DNA of 42,351 nt from Micromonospora noduli (GTDB lineage Bacteria; Actinomycetota; Actinomycetes; Mycobacteriales; Micromonosporaceae), in NCBI RefSeq assembly GCF_003264365.1, contig NZ_PYAK01000054.1:1-42351 (forward strand), written 5' to 3'. The notes beneath the pieces are model-generated. The model did no database searches and had not been told where the DNA came from. It saw only the letters and a list, made by a program, of their open reading frames with translations. The position numbers were made by a program, and so were the translations under genes. This document shows, piece by piece, positions 15,301 through 22,893 of this stretch; within the stretch, counting starts at the first letter, position 1; each line of letters begins with the position of its first letter.

Positions 15301-16079
15301 CGGCCTGGGAGGCCGCAGGTCTGCCGGTCGGCGTCGACCTGACCGCCATCGTCGCCGAGCAGCCGCACCCGCTGGTGTTCGCCACCGTCTCCGGCGCCCA
15401 CCTGTACGGGTTCCCGTCCACCGACTCGGACGTCGACCTGCGCGGCGCCCATCTGCTTCCGGTCGAGGACCTGATCGGGCTGGCGCAGCCGACCGAGACC
15501 CGTACGGTCATGACCGACCGCGACGGCGTGGAGCTGGACCTGGTCACCCACGACCTGCGCAAGTTCGTGCGGCTGATGCTGCGGCGCAACGGCTACGTGC
15601 TCGAACAGCTGCTGTCATCACTGGTGGTCCACACCACGACGGTGCACGCTGCGCTGGTCGAGCGGGCACCGCTGGTGCTGACCCGGCACCACGCGCACCA
15701 CTACCGCGGCTTCGCCGCCACCCAGCGGCGGCTGTTCGACACGACCGGCGAGCTGAAACCACTGCTCTACGCCTTCCGGGCGCTGCTCACCGGCGTGCAC
15801 CTGATGCGCACCGGCCGGATGCTGGCACACCTGCCGAGCCTGCTGCTCGCCGAGGCGGCGCCGGCGTACCTTCCTGAGCTGATCGCGGCGAAGCGGTCCG
15901 TTGAACACGGTGGGTTGAACGGCCTGGTCGCGGGCCCGGTCCTCGGCCGGGACCTGGCCGAGCTGGCGTCGCGACTCGACGAGGCGCAGCACCACAGCCG
16001 GCTGCCGGAGCAACCCGCCGGGTCGACTCAGCTCGACGAGCTGGTGGTAACGGCCCGGCTGGCGGATTCGGCGAGGTGA
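15297..16079 (+). CDS. RlaP/YcgL-like predicted nucleotidyltransferase (second of pair)
   Basis: The 260-aa product shares the fold of its upstream neighbour: SGAHLYGFPSTDSDVDLRG carries the D-V-D metal site, although the usual G-S is G-A. Later parts are VELDLVTHDLRKFVRLMLRRNGYVLEQLLS and a histidine-rich stretch LTRHHAHHYRGFAATQRR, with HLMRTGRMLAHLPSL paralleling the HLIRLLTAGGDLVRTG helix of the first protein. Start GTG 15297 forms a GTGA overlap with the upstream stop. The two proteins are divergent paralogues, which suggests a hetero-oligomer with one specialised subunit. Confidence 0.8.
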   Translation: MTAWEAAGLPVGVDLTAIVAEQPHPLVFATVSGAHLYGFPSTDSDVDLRGAHLLPVEDLIGLAQPTETRTVMTDRDGVELDLVTHDLRKFVRLMLRRNGYVLEQLLSSLVVHTTTVHAALVERAPLVLTRHHAHHYRGFAATQRRLFDTTGELKPLLYAFRALLTGVHLMRTGRMLAHLPSLLLAEAAPAYLPELIAAKRSVEHGGLNGLVAGPVLGRDLAELASRLDEAQHHSRLPEQPAGSTQLDELVVTARLADSAR

Positions 16080-16188
16080 CGCTCCGGCGAGCTGGTGCGT
16101 GGTAGAACCAAACCGCGCATCGGCTCGCAGGTCTCCGGGCAGCCGGGGGCAATGCCGGACGGGACCTCATCCGAACGGAGGTGGTGCG

Positions 16189-16716
16189 TTGAACCTCGAG
16201 CTGCGGCAGCTCATCGAGGAGCTGCGGGCTGAGCTGGCCGATCTGCCGGACAGCCTGGCCTACGCCGAGTTCGGTGAGGGGGCGGCCATCGACGCCGTAC
16301 CGGCGGGGCTCCCTGCCGACCTGCGGGACCTCCTGCTGGTGGCCGACGGGCTGCGGGCGGGTCGGGTCGAGTTGGCGTCCTCGTCGACCCTCGCGGGGGT
16401 GCAGTACCACCTGGACTACGCGCCGGACTTCTCGTCCATTCCCCAGGACCGGGCGGGCTGGCTGGTGGTCGGCGTCCGCAGCGACGAGCCGATCTTCATG
16501 GACCGTGGCACGGGAGCGATCTGGTACTTCCCACCCACCGGCACCGAGTGGTTCATGTCCGACGCGTTCGAGGAGCTTGCCCCCGACGTGGAATCCTTCG
16601 TGGACTACTACCTGCTCGGGCCGGGCTACGCCGACCTGACCCCCGCCGACGACCGGTGGTTCGCGTTCCTCGACGAGCAGGGTCTGCTCGACGAGGACGA
16701 CGAGGAGGGCAGCTGA
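16189..16716 (+). CDS. SMI1/KNR4 (SUKH) family protein
   Basis: A 175-aa acidic protein that begins at TTG 16189, 7 bases after GGAGG. The parts GLPADLRDLLLVADGL, GWLVVGVRSDEPIFMDRGTGAIWYFPP and AFEELAPDVESFVDYYLLGPGYADL follow the SUKH pattern, in which a helix-turn G-x-P-x-D/E-L-R/E-x-L/F-L segment precedes a W- and G-rich sheet. SUKH proteins often neutralise toxins of polymorphic or contact-dependent systems. No toxin gene is adjacent, so a free-standing immunity or housekeeping scaffold role is possible. The C-terminus is strongly acidic (DEDDEE). Confidence 0.75.
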   Translation: MNLELRQLIEELRAELADLPDSLAYAEFGEGAAIDAVPAGLPADLRDLLLVADGLRAGRVELASSSTLAGVQYHLDYAPDFSSIPQDRAGWLVVGVRSDEPIFMDRGTGAIWYFPPTGTEWFMSDAFEELAPDVESFVDYYLLGPGYADLTPADDRWFAFLDEQGLLDEDDEEGS

Positions 16717-16717
16717 G

Positions 16718-17095
16718 TCAGACCGGGCTGATGTGTGCGGCCAGGACCCGCCAGCCGTGTGGGTCGTCGTGGACCCACGTCCGGGTGTAGCGCAGCCGCG
16801 CAGCGAACGGCGCTCCCTCGAAGACCCCGGACACCCGGCCCAGGAAGAACGTCACCCCCGTCGCGCCGACCACGAGCAGGTCCAGCTCCTCCTCCACCAA
16901 CTCCTCAACGACCGAGCGGCGGTCCCGGTGGGCGGCCAGGTCGTCCTGCTTGCTGTGGGTACGCCCGTCCGGACCGATGGCGATCAGTTGGTCGACCAGC
17001 AGCTGATCGAGGGCGGCGACGTCGCCGGCCCGTTGGGCGGCCTGCAGGGTGCGCTCGGCGTCGAGCAGCTCGGCCTCGCGTGCGCTGTCCGGCAT
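16718..17095 (-). CDS. DUF4440-type NTF2-like protein
   Basis: A 125-aa protein with the cystatin/NTF2-like fold: EAELLDAERTLQAAQRAGDVAALDQLLVDQLIAIGPDGRTHSKQDDLAAHR, then a strand-rich half with FFLGRVSGVFEGAPFAARLRYTRTWVHDDPHGWRVLAAHIS. This ending W-(R)VLAAHIS is typical of DUF4440/SnoaL-like small-molecule binding domains. The ATG is preceded by GGGAGG. It converges with the SUKH gene, the stops being next to each other. Substrate unknown. Confidence 0.8.
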   Translation of the reverse strand: MPDSAREAELLDAERTLQAAQRAGDVAALDQLLVDQLIAIGPDGRTHSKQDDLAAHRDRRSVVEELVEEELDLLVVGATGVTFFLGRVSGVFEGAPFAARLRYTRTWVHDDPHGWRVLAAHISPV

Positions 17096-17200
17096 CGTGG
17101 CGTCCTCCCGTTCGGGTCCGACCCGGTGCCACCGTCGGCGCGGGCTGTCCGCATTGTGGCAGCCAACCTGGCCCGGGCGGGTGGGGATCGCCGCTGACGT

Positions 17201-17800
17201 TCACAGACTCAGGCGAATCCGTACGACGGTCTCCCCGGGGCTGGTGAGCACCGCGACCTCGTCACAGATCTGCTCCACGATCGCCAGCCCGCGACCCCGT
17301 ACCGAGTCGGCGGCCGGCATGCTCCGGCCGAACGCCCGCGTCGGACCCTGGTCGACCACGTCGCAGAACAGCTGACCCGGCTCGGCCCAGAGCCGTACCC
17401 AGCCGCCGCCGGTGGTGTGCTGCAACGTGTTGGTGGCCAGCTCGCTGACCGCCAGCGTCAACAGCTCCACCCGCTCGGCCGACAAGCCACGGGCCAGTGC
17501 CCCGGCGCTGACGAACGCGCGCAGCGCTCGTATGTCGGTCGCGACCTGATAGGCCATGCTGTCCGCGGCGTGGGTGGCGACACTCTGCTCGGCCACGGTC
17601 TCCCGTCGCTCGCCGGGCATCAGCCCGTCCGGTGCGGCTGCCCGGCCAGCGGCACCGCGTTCCGCGCGGGTGTCGTGGGCGTGCGAACCTCGAAGTGCGC
17701 CATCGGGCAGCCGGAACCCTTCTCGTAGCGACAGCTGTTGCCGCCACATCATGTCACCCACTGCCCTCTTGCCTGTCTCGTCCGTTCGGCGGTTGATCAC
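17201..17800 (-). CDS. RsbW-type anti-sigma factor / histidine-kinase-like ATPase
   Basis: The C-terminal ~130 residues form a GHKL ATPase of the RsbW/SpoIIAB kind: the N-box ELLTLAVSELATNTLQHT, the ADP-binding VVDQGP, and the G2-like RGRGLAIVEQICDEV. Such proteins bind sigma factors or phosphorylate STAS-domain anti-anti-sigma factors. The first ~70 residues carry no known domain and are low in conservation signals, so the true start may be later (ATG codons near 17755 are in frame); GTG 17800 gives the longest form, 199 aa. No sigma factor or STAS gene is adjacent. Orphan copies are numerous in actinomycetes. Confidence 0.78.
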   Translation of the reverse strand: MINRRTDETGKRAVGDMMWRQQLSLREGFRLPDGALRGSHAHDTRAERGAAGRAAAPDGLMPGERRETVAEQSVATHAADSMAYQVATDIRALRAFVSAGALARGLSAERVELLTLAVSELATNTLQHTTGGGWVRLWAEPGQLFCDVVDQGPTRAFGRSMPAADSVRGRGLAIVEQICDEVAVLTSPGETVVRIRLSL

Positions 17801-17848
17801 CTGCGGGCGGGCCCGACCAGCCTCGCAGCCCGGCAGCGGAACTCGGCG

Positions 17849-18181
17849 TCAGGGGCGGATGTCCAGGGCGCCGATGAGCCCGTCGCGCAGCGTGAACCGG
17901 TACCGCAGCTCGATCGGGCTGCCGGGGAAGTCGCCGGACACCCGGGTGACGGCCAGGTACGAGTCGCCCGCCTGCGACGTGACCCGGACCGGCTCGGCGG
18001 TGTACGAGTAGGCGTCCATCGTCTTCTGTCGCCAGGCGCGGATCGAGGCCCGCCCGTCGTACAGCTTGTCCTCGTCGGCGACGCTCGCGGTGTCCGCGAA
18101 GCAGGCGACGAAGGCGTCCAGGTCCCGGTCGTTGACGGCCCGGAAGTACCGGTCGATCACGTCGGGCAGGTCGAGGGCCAT
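17849..18181 (-). CDS. SnoaL-like NTF2-fold protein
   Basis: A 110-aa NTF2-like protein: LPDVIDRYFRAVNDRDLDAFVACFADTASVADEDKLYDGRASIRAWRQKT is the characteristic helical half of the SnoaL-like domain, followed by strands VRVTSQAGDSYLAVTRVSGDFPGSPIELRYRFTLRDGLI. ATG 18181 has AGGAGGAG directly upstream and is preferred over the GTG six codons earlier. It lies 48 bp upstream of the anti-sigma-type gene on the same strand and may be cotranscribed with it. Role unknown. Confidence 0.8.
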   Translation of the reverse strand: MALDLPDVIDRYFRAVNDRDLDAFVACFADTASVADEDKLYDGRASIRAWRQKTMDAYSYTAEPVRVTSQAGDSYLAVTRVSGDFPGSPIELRYRFTLRDGLIGALDIRP

Positions 18182-18361
18182 CTGCTCCTCCTGCGGCACG
18201 GGCCGCCGTCGGGCAGCCGTCGGGTTCCCGGTCCGACCTCACGGTACGAGAAGCGGACGGCGCCGCGCGGAGCAACCAGCAGAACCATCCCGCGGCCGCT
18301 GCCGGGTTTGCTGCCGGTGGGCCCGGGTAGCCACGCGTTTCCGAAGGCGAAGGGCGGGGGG

Positions 18362-18748
18362 ATGGCCGAGCTGGCGTTCGTCGAGAAGGTTGCGGCACGG
18401 GCGGGTCTCCCGCCGGAGCAGGCGCGTTCGCTCACCGAGGCGGTCCTGCGGACTCTCACCGAGCGGCTCAGCGGTGGGGAGGCGGGTGCTCTGGCCCCCC
18501 ACCTGGCCGACGAGCTGAGCCCGCTGCTGGTCAAGGCAGCGGAGCCGCCGGAAACGTTCGGCTACGACGAGTTCCTGGGCCGGGTGGCCGACCGCGCCGG
18601 GATCGACCGTCCGGCTGCAGAGCGGGGCACCCGCGCGGTGCTCCAGACGATGCACCGGGTGGTCGGGCACCGGGAGTTCGAGGACGCCCTGGCCCAACTC
18701 CCGACGGACCTGCGGGCACTGGCGCAGCCGCTGCCGCAGGGCCCCTGA
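18362..18748 (+). CDS. DUF2267 family protein
   Basis: A 128-aa helical protein with the two-fold repeat of DUF2267: FVEKVAARAGLPPEQARSLTEAVLRTLTERLSGGEAGALAPHLADELSPLL and then FLGRVADRAGIDRPAAERGTRAVLQTMHRVVGHREFEDALAQLPTDLRAL. The family is widespread in actinobacteria and unassigned in function. A G-rich stretch lies just before the ATG. It is divergent from the SnoaL-like gene and converges with the large secreted-protein gene behind a hairpin. Confidence 0.82.
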   Translation: MAELAFVEKVAARAGLPPEQARSLTEAVLRTLTERLSGGEAGALAPHLADELSPLLVKAAEPPETFGYDEFLGRVADRAGIDRPAAERGTRAVLQTMHRVVGHREFEDALAQLPTDLRALAQPLPQGP

Positions 18749-18758
18749 CCCACACCGA

Positions 18759-18792
18759 GGGCGTGGCCCGACCCGCCGGTCAGACCACGCCC
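18759..18792. terminator. Bidirectional hairpin between convergent genes
   Basis: Arms GGGCGTGG (18759-18766) and CCACGCCC (18785-18792) pair perfectly, and an inner GACC/GGTC stem extends the hairpin. It sits between the stop codons of the DUF2267 gene and the PA14/propeller/ricin gene. There is no T tract. Confidence 0.55.
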
Positions 18793-18804
18793 CTTCGGCG
18801 ACTG

Positions 18805-21210
18805 TCAGCCGGTTACCCCGCTACTGACCACCCACTTCTGGTGGGCGCCGCCCGCGTACGTGCCGAGTTGGATCTGGGTGCCGTCGCCGGTGTTACCACC
18901 GGCGGCCTCCATGATCTTGCCGGACTGCGGGTTGCGGATCGACCCGTCGGCCTGCGGCTGCCAGACCTGCGCGCCGGTGCCGTTGCAGGTCCAGAGCTGG
19001 ACCTTCGTACCGTTCGCGGTGCCGCCGTTGTCGATGTCCAGGCACTTGCCGAGCACCCGGTACGTGTCGCCGACCCGCGTCCACGACTGCGCGGTGGTGC
19101 CGTTGCAGGTCCAGAGCTGGATCTTCGTGCCGTCGGCGGTGCCCGCGTTGTCGACGTCCAGGCACTTGCCACCGACGCCGGTGATGGTGCCGCCGGTGGG
19201 CGGCGGGGGACTGCCCGGGATCGAGTTGAGCGTGTACCACGCCTCGGTGCTCCACAGGGACTGGCCGCTGGTGGAGGTGAAGGGGCGCGGTGAGCGCAGG
19301 TGCACCACCCTGCCGGCCTTGCGACCGGGCACCGTGAGGCTGACCTTCTTGCCGTCCGCCGAGAGGGTGGCCGAGGTGACGGTCAGGGTCTCCTCGTCGA
19401 TCTTCGGACCGCCGTAGTTCGACGTCGCCACGTACCGCCACTGCTTGAGCTTGTAACGCGCGGCCAGGTCGGTGGCGGTCGCCGTCGACACCGGCTGGGT
19501 GTACTCCACCTCGAAGCCGGTCGTGGTGGCGCGCATCGCGAGCATCTCGAACGTGGTGGCGGTGTTCGGGGTGAGCTTCTGCAGGCCGTACGACAGTTTG
19601 CCGGTCTGGCCCCAGTTGCCGCCCGCGCCGAGCCCGCCGACGTAGATCGCGCCGTCCGGGCCGACGTTGACCTCGGAGACGCCCGCCTCCAGGCCCTGGG
19701 TGAGTCGGAACAGCGCGCCCTGGTACTCGCCGTTGACCTTCTCCACATTCGCCCGTTGCAGGCCGCCGTAGGTCACGTCACCGATGACGAACTGGCCGGC
19801 GTAGCGACCGCTGGGCAGGTAGAGCGGAGTGCTGGGCGAGTTGGCGATCTCGTTCTGCGGCATCCAGAGCACCGGCTGCGTGACCGGAGCGGTGTCGAAC
19901 GGACCCGCGGGGTTCGTGAAGTGGTTGAAGAACCGGCCCTGCTTGACGTGCACCAGCTTCGACGAGGGCAGCCAGCCGCCCTGGTTGTCGGTGACGAAGA
20001 TGCCGCCCTCCGGGCCCCAGCCGATGCCGTGTGGCGTACGCAGACCGCCGGCGACGTAGCTGACCGCGCCGGTGTCCTTGTTGACCTTGAGGGTGGTGCC
20101 CCGGTTGGTGGCGGGCTGCGGGTTGGTGGTGGCGCCGCCGGAGTTGATCGACACCGACAGGTTCAGATAGAAGAACCCGTCCTGGTAGAGCAGGCCGAAG
20201 GCGAACTCGTGGAAGTTGCCGCCGTACGGCCAGGTGGCGACGGTCTCCAGACGCTCGGCCACCTCGTCACCGCCGGTGTTCACCAGCCGGGTCAACCGCT
20301 GCTTCTCGGTCACGTAGACCACCCCGTCGACGACCTTGAGCCCCATCGGTTCCTTGAGGCCGCCGGCGATCTTCTTGGTGGTCACGTTGCCCGGGGTTGT
20401 CGACCCGCCGGTGTTGCCGAGGATCCAGACCTCGCCGTCCTGGGAGGTGCCGGACTGGTCGCTGCCGCCCCAGGTGCTGATGACCAGCCGGCCGTCGGCC
20501 AGCCAGTCCATGCCGGTGACCTTCGGCTGGAAGCCGCTGGGCCGCAGGTTGGTCAGTGTGTAGCCGGGGTGCACGCCGGTCAGCGGCAGGCCGTCACCGG
20601 GGGTGTCGGAGACACCCTCGCACTCCTTGCGTCCGGGTGCGGTCACCCGGACCACGCCGGCGTCGGTGCTCAGCGCCGAGTTCGGTACGACCACGAAGGT
20701 CGACGATCCGGGAGTCTTCCACTCCAGGGTGATCTGCTGCCCGCCCCCACGCTCGAAGTGGTCGATGCGCAGCGGGTGTAGGCCGGCGGTGAGGGTGACG
20801 GTGCCCTCTTTCGGCGGGGTCGCGCCGTGCAGGCCGTCATGGTTGATCACCACGGCGTTGTCGATCGACAGCTTGGAGCCGTCGTCGCTGCTGAGCCGGA
20901 AGGTGTAGCTGCCGGCCTGGGTGGTGGTGATGTTGCCCAGCACCTGCGAGACGAAGTTGTCCTCGAAGCCGAAGTCGGCCGCCGAGGTCCAGTTGATGGT
21001 GGACATCAGCTTGTCCACGTTCGGGGTCTGGGCGGGCTTGAGCGTGCACAGCTCGGACAGCGGCACCTGCACGTCGAAGACGCGCAGGGTGACGCCCGGT
21101 TCCTGCGCGGGGGCGGCGTTGGCGGGGACGGCCCAGAGACCGGCGGCGAGGACGAGTGCCAGCGCACCCAGGACGGGATGGTGGAGTCGGCGTAGCAGGC
21201 GTGTGCCCAT
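18805..21210 (-). CDS. Large secreted protein: PA14 + sugar-dehydrogenase-like propeller + ricin-type lectin
   Basis: The 801-aa protein has a signal peptide (ending near ANA|A, residue 32) and three modules. Residues ~60-165 resemble a PA14 domain (INWTSAADFGFEDNFVSQVLGNI, GSYTFRLSSDDGSKLSIDNAVVINHDGLHG). Residues ~205-560 are a GSDH/L-sorbosone-dehydrogenase-like propeller (TGMDWLADGRLVISTW, FHEFAFGLLYQDGFFYLNLS, RTPHGIGWGPEGGIFVTDNQG, VGPDGAIYVGGL). The last ~130 residues are a ricin-B lectin with GKCLDVDN and GKCLDIDN repeats and three Q-x-W motifs (AQSW, AQVW, HQKW). GGAGGAACG precedes the ATG. A cell-wall-external role in polysaccharide binding or oxidation is inferred. Confidence 0.85.
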   Translation of the reverse strand: MGTRLLRRLHHPVLGALALVLAAGLWAVPANAAPAQEPGVTLRVFDVQVPLSELCTLKPAQTPNVDKLMSTINWTSAADFGFEDNFVSQVLGNITTTQAGSYTFRLSSDDGSKLSIDNAVVINHDGLHGATPPKEGTVTLTAGLHPLRIDHFERGGGQQITLEWKTPGSSTFVVVPNSALSTDAGVVRVTAPGRKECEGVSDTPGDGLPLTGVHPGYTLTNLRPSGFQPKVTGMDWLADGRLVISTWGGSDQSGTSQDGEVWILGNTGGSTTPGNVTTKKIAGGLKEPMGLKVVDGVVYVTEKQRLTRLVNTGGDEVAERLETVATWPYGGNFHEFAFGLLYQDGFFYLNLSVSINSGGATTNPQPATNRGTTLKVNKDTGAVSYVAGGLRTPHGIGWGPEGGIFVTDNQGGWLPSSKLVHVKQGRFFNHFTNPAGPFDTAPVTQPVLWMPQNEIANSPSTPLYLPSGRYAGQFVIGDVTYGGLQRANVEKVNGEYQGALFRLTQGLEAGVSEVNVGPDGAIYVGGLGAGGNWGQTGKLSYGLQKLTPNTATTFEMLAMRATTTGFEVEYTQPVSTATATDLAARYKLKQWRYVATSNYGGPKIDEETLTVTSATLSADGKKVSLTVPGRKAGRVVHLRSPRPFTSTSGQSLWSTEAWYTLNSIPGSPPPPTGGTITGVGGKCLDVDNAGTADGTKIQLWTCNGTTAQSWTRVGDTYRVLGKCLDIDNGGTANGTKVQLWTCNGTGAQVWQPQADGSIRNPQSGKIMEAAGGNTGDGTQIQLGTYAGGAHQKWVVSSGVTG

Positions 21211-21319
21211 CGTTCCTCCAGGAGGCAGTGGAGTGTCCGACGGCCGGCGTGGAGCAGCGGTGAGGATGACCGTCGGCCCCGGCTCCGTAACGTCCTCGAC
21301 GCCGACGAGTGACGTTGCG

Positions 21320-21358
21320 GAAACACCGGGTGGATGGCTCGGAACATTAAGGTGTTTC
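21320..21358. promoter_or_regulatory. Inverted repeat GAAACACC ... GGTGTTTC upstream of the PA14 gene
   Basis: Perfect 8-bp arms at 21320-21327 and 21351-21358, separated by 23 bp, lie about 110-150 bases upstream of the ATG at 21210 and outside any gene. The block 21340-21415 is the least GC-rich stretch locally, as expected of a control region. The binding protein is unknown. Confidence 0.4.
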
Positions 21359-21459
21359 GATTGGACTGTCCATGGCTTCGCCTCGATACATCAAAAGTTT
21401 CCAATGTCCGTGCGAAAGTTCGCGAGGGTACGCGAAGAATGCCCGGCTATTGCGACGGT

Positions 21460-22323
21460 CTACCGCCTTCCACGCCGCGCCGGACCACCGGCCCGATTGC
21501 CGCTCTTCCGGGTCGGGTTGGCGGGCTTGCGGGTTGCGGCTCCGCCCCGGCCCGCGCCGCCGACGGAACGGCGATCCGCAGTGGAGGCTCCGCGCGCCGC
21601 GGGTCGACGGCGGGCCGCCACCAGCACGATCGCCGAGACCACGACGACGATCAGGGCCGGGATCAGCCAGGCCGGGAACCCGCCGTCGCGTTGCTCCTGA
21701 GTGGCGCCGGCCGGGTCGTCCACCGCAGTGCCGGTGGGGGCGACCGGGCTGCCGGTGGCCCCAGGGCTCGATCCCTCGCCCTCGGCCTGGGCGAGCAGCG
21801 CCGGATCCGGCCCCGCCGTGGGTGCCGACCAGCCGGCCGGGGCCGGCGTGCCCGGGCCCTGGTAGTCGAAGGTCACCTCGCCCCGCACCGCCTCACCGTC
21901 GGAGGCGACCGAGAGGTAGCTGGCGGTGTAGCGGCCCTTCGCGGGCCAGTGCGCGACGGTAACCATGGCCGGGAAGCCGGTGTGGTACAGCCGTGGCTCG
22001 AACACGCCGTTGACCATGAAGTACTCGGTGACCGGCTTGTCCAGTCGCTTCGGCTCACCGTAGGACCAGCCGTTGTCCACTCGCGACCCGTCCGGACCGC
22101 TGATGGCGAAGTGCGCGTTCGACGCCGGCTTCTCGGTGAAGTACAACGCCAACTGGGTCAGCGGCTCGCGTACGACAGTGCCCTTCAACGGCGTGGAGGT
22201 CGCCAGTTGGCCGTGCGCGGACGCCGGGGCGACCGGCAGCAGCAACGACACCACCACTGTCGCCGCCAGCGCCGCCACGACACGGCTCAGGACCTTACGC
22301 ACAGTGACCAGCTTCGATCGCAT
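21460..22323 (-). CDS. CopC-domain membrane-anchored protein
   Basis: The 287-aa protein has a signal peptide ending at ASA|H (36/37), so the mature protein would begin with His37, which is the N-terminal copper ligand of CopC proteins. The CopC beta-barrel follows (HGQLATSTPLKGTVVREPLTQLALYFTEKPASNAHFAISGPDG ... YTASYLSVASDGEAVRGEVTFDYQ). A Ser/Pro/Gly linker, one membrane helix (AWLIPALIVVVVSAIVLVAA, ~217-236) and a basic cytosolic tail end the protein. The copper role is known for the family; here it is inferred. It is divergent from a cupredoxin-like lipoprotein 104 bp away. Confidence 0.82.
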   Translation of the reverse strand: MRSKLVTVRKVLSRVVAALAATVVVSLLLPVAPASAHGQLATSTPLKGTVVREPLTQLALYFTEKPASNAHFAISGPDGSRVDNGWSYGEPKRLDKPVTEYFMVNGVFEPRLYHTGFPAMVTVAHWPAKGRYTASYLSVASDGEAVRGEVTFDYQGPGTPAPAGWSAPTAGPDPALLAQAEGEGSSPGATGSPVAPTGTAVDDPAGATQEQRDGGFPAWLIPALIVVVVSAIVLVAARRRPAARGASTADRRSVGGAGRGGAATRKPANPTRKSGNRAGGPARRGRR

Positions 22324-22426
22324 TCGTTCATCATGGTCATTTCCCCGGCACCGAACAAGACGTAGAGTTCTCCTCCCCGACGATCAACCCGACACCCGTC
22401 CCCCTCGCGTCGTTCGGAGTCCGCCC

Positions 22427-22888
22427 GTGTTCGTCCGTACCCCCGCCGCCCGAACCGTCGCCGCCCTCGCCGCCCTGCTCCTCGCCGGTTGCGGGCAGGA
22501 CGACGACCCCTCGGTGGCCACCCCCTCGACGGCGCCGACGTCCGCGGCCCCGTCGAGCGTCACCCCCACCGCGCCGACCCCGACGGCCACCAGCACGCCC
22601 AGCGCCTCCGCCAGCACCACCGCGGTGGACCAACAGATCACCGTCACGATCGTGAAGAAGCGGGTCGATCCGCCGACCGGACGGGTCACCGTCAGTAAGG
22701 GCCAGCTGGTCCGGATCACCGTCACCTCCGACGTGGCCGACGAACTGCACGTGCACGGCTACGACCTGGGCGCCCGGCTGCCGGCCGGCACGCCCGGCTC
22801 GGTGGAGTTCCGCGCCGACAAGACCGGGCTGTTCGAGGTGGAGACGCACGAGTCCGAGCTGGTGCTCTTCCAGCTCGTCGTCCGCTGA
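22427..22888 (+). CDS. Cupredoxin-like lipoprotein
   Basis: A 153-aa protein with lipoprotein signal (LLLAGC, lipidated Cys22), a long Thr/Ser/Pro/Ala linker (residues ~28-65) and a C-terminal domain of about 85 residues: VTIVKKRVDPPTGRVTVSKGQLVRITVTSDVADELHVHGYDLGARLPAGTPGSVEFRADKTGLFEVETHESELVLFQLVV. HVHGYD and the final ETHESE resemble a cupredoxin_1-type fold with His residues, but there is no full Cys/Met/His blue-copper set. GTG 22427 is chosen as the start of the signal peptide. It is followed after 5 bp by the membrane protein, so the two are coupled. Confidence 0.8.
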   Translation: MFVRTPAARTVAALAALLLAGCGQDDDPSVATPSTAPTSAAPSSVTPTAPTPTATSTPSASASTTAVDQQITVTIVKKRVDPPTGRVTVSKGQLVRITVTSDVADELHVHGYDLGARLPAGTPGSVEFRADKTGLFEVETHESELVLFQLVVR

Positions 22889-22893
22889 ACGAC

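Noticed and set aside
14602..16079. One nucleotidyltransferase gene broken by a frameshift
   Set aside because: Each half has its own metal-binding D-x-D core and its own start; the overlap is a normal GTGA junction.
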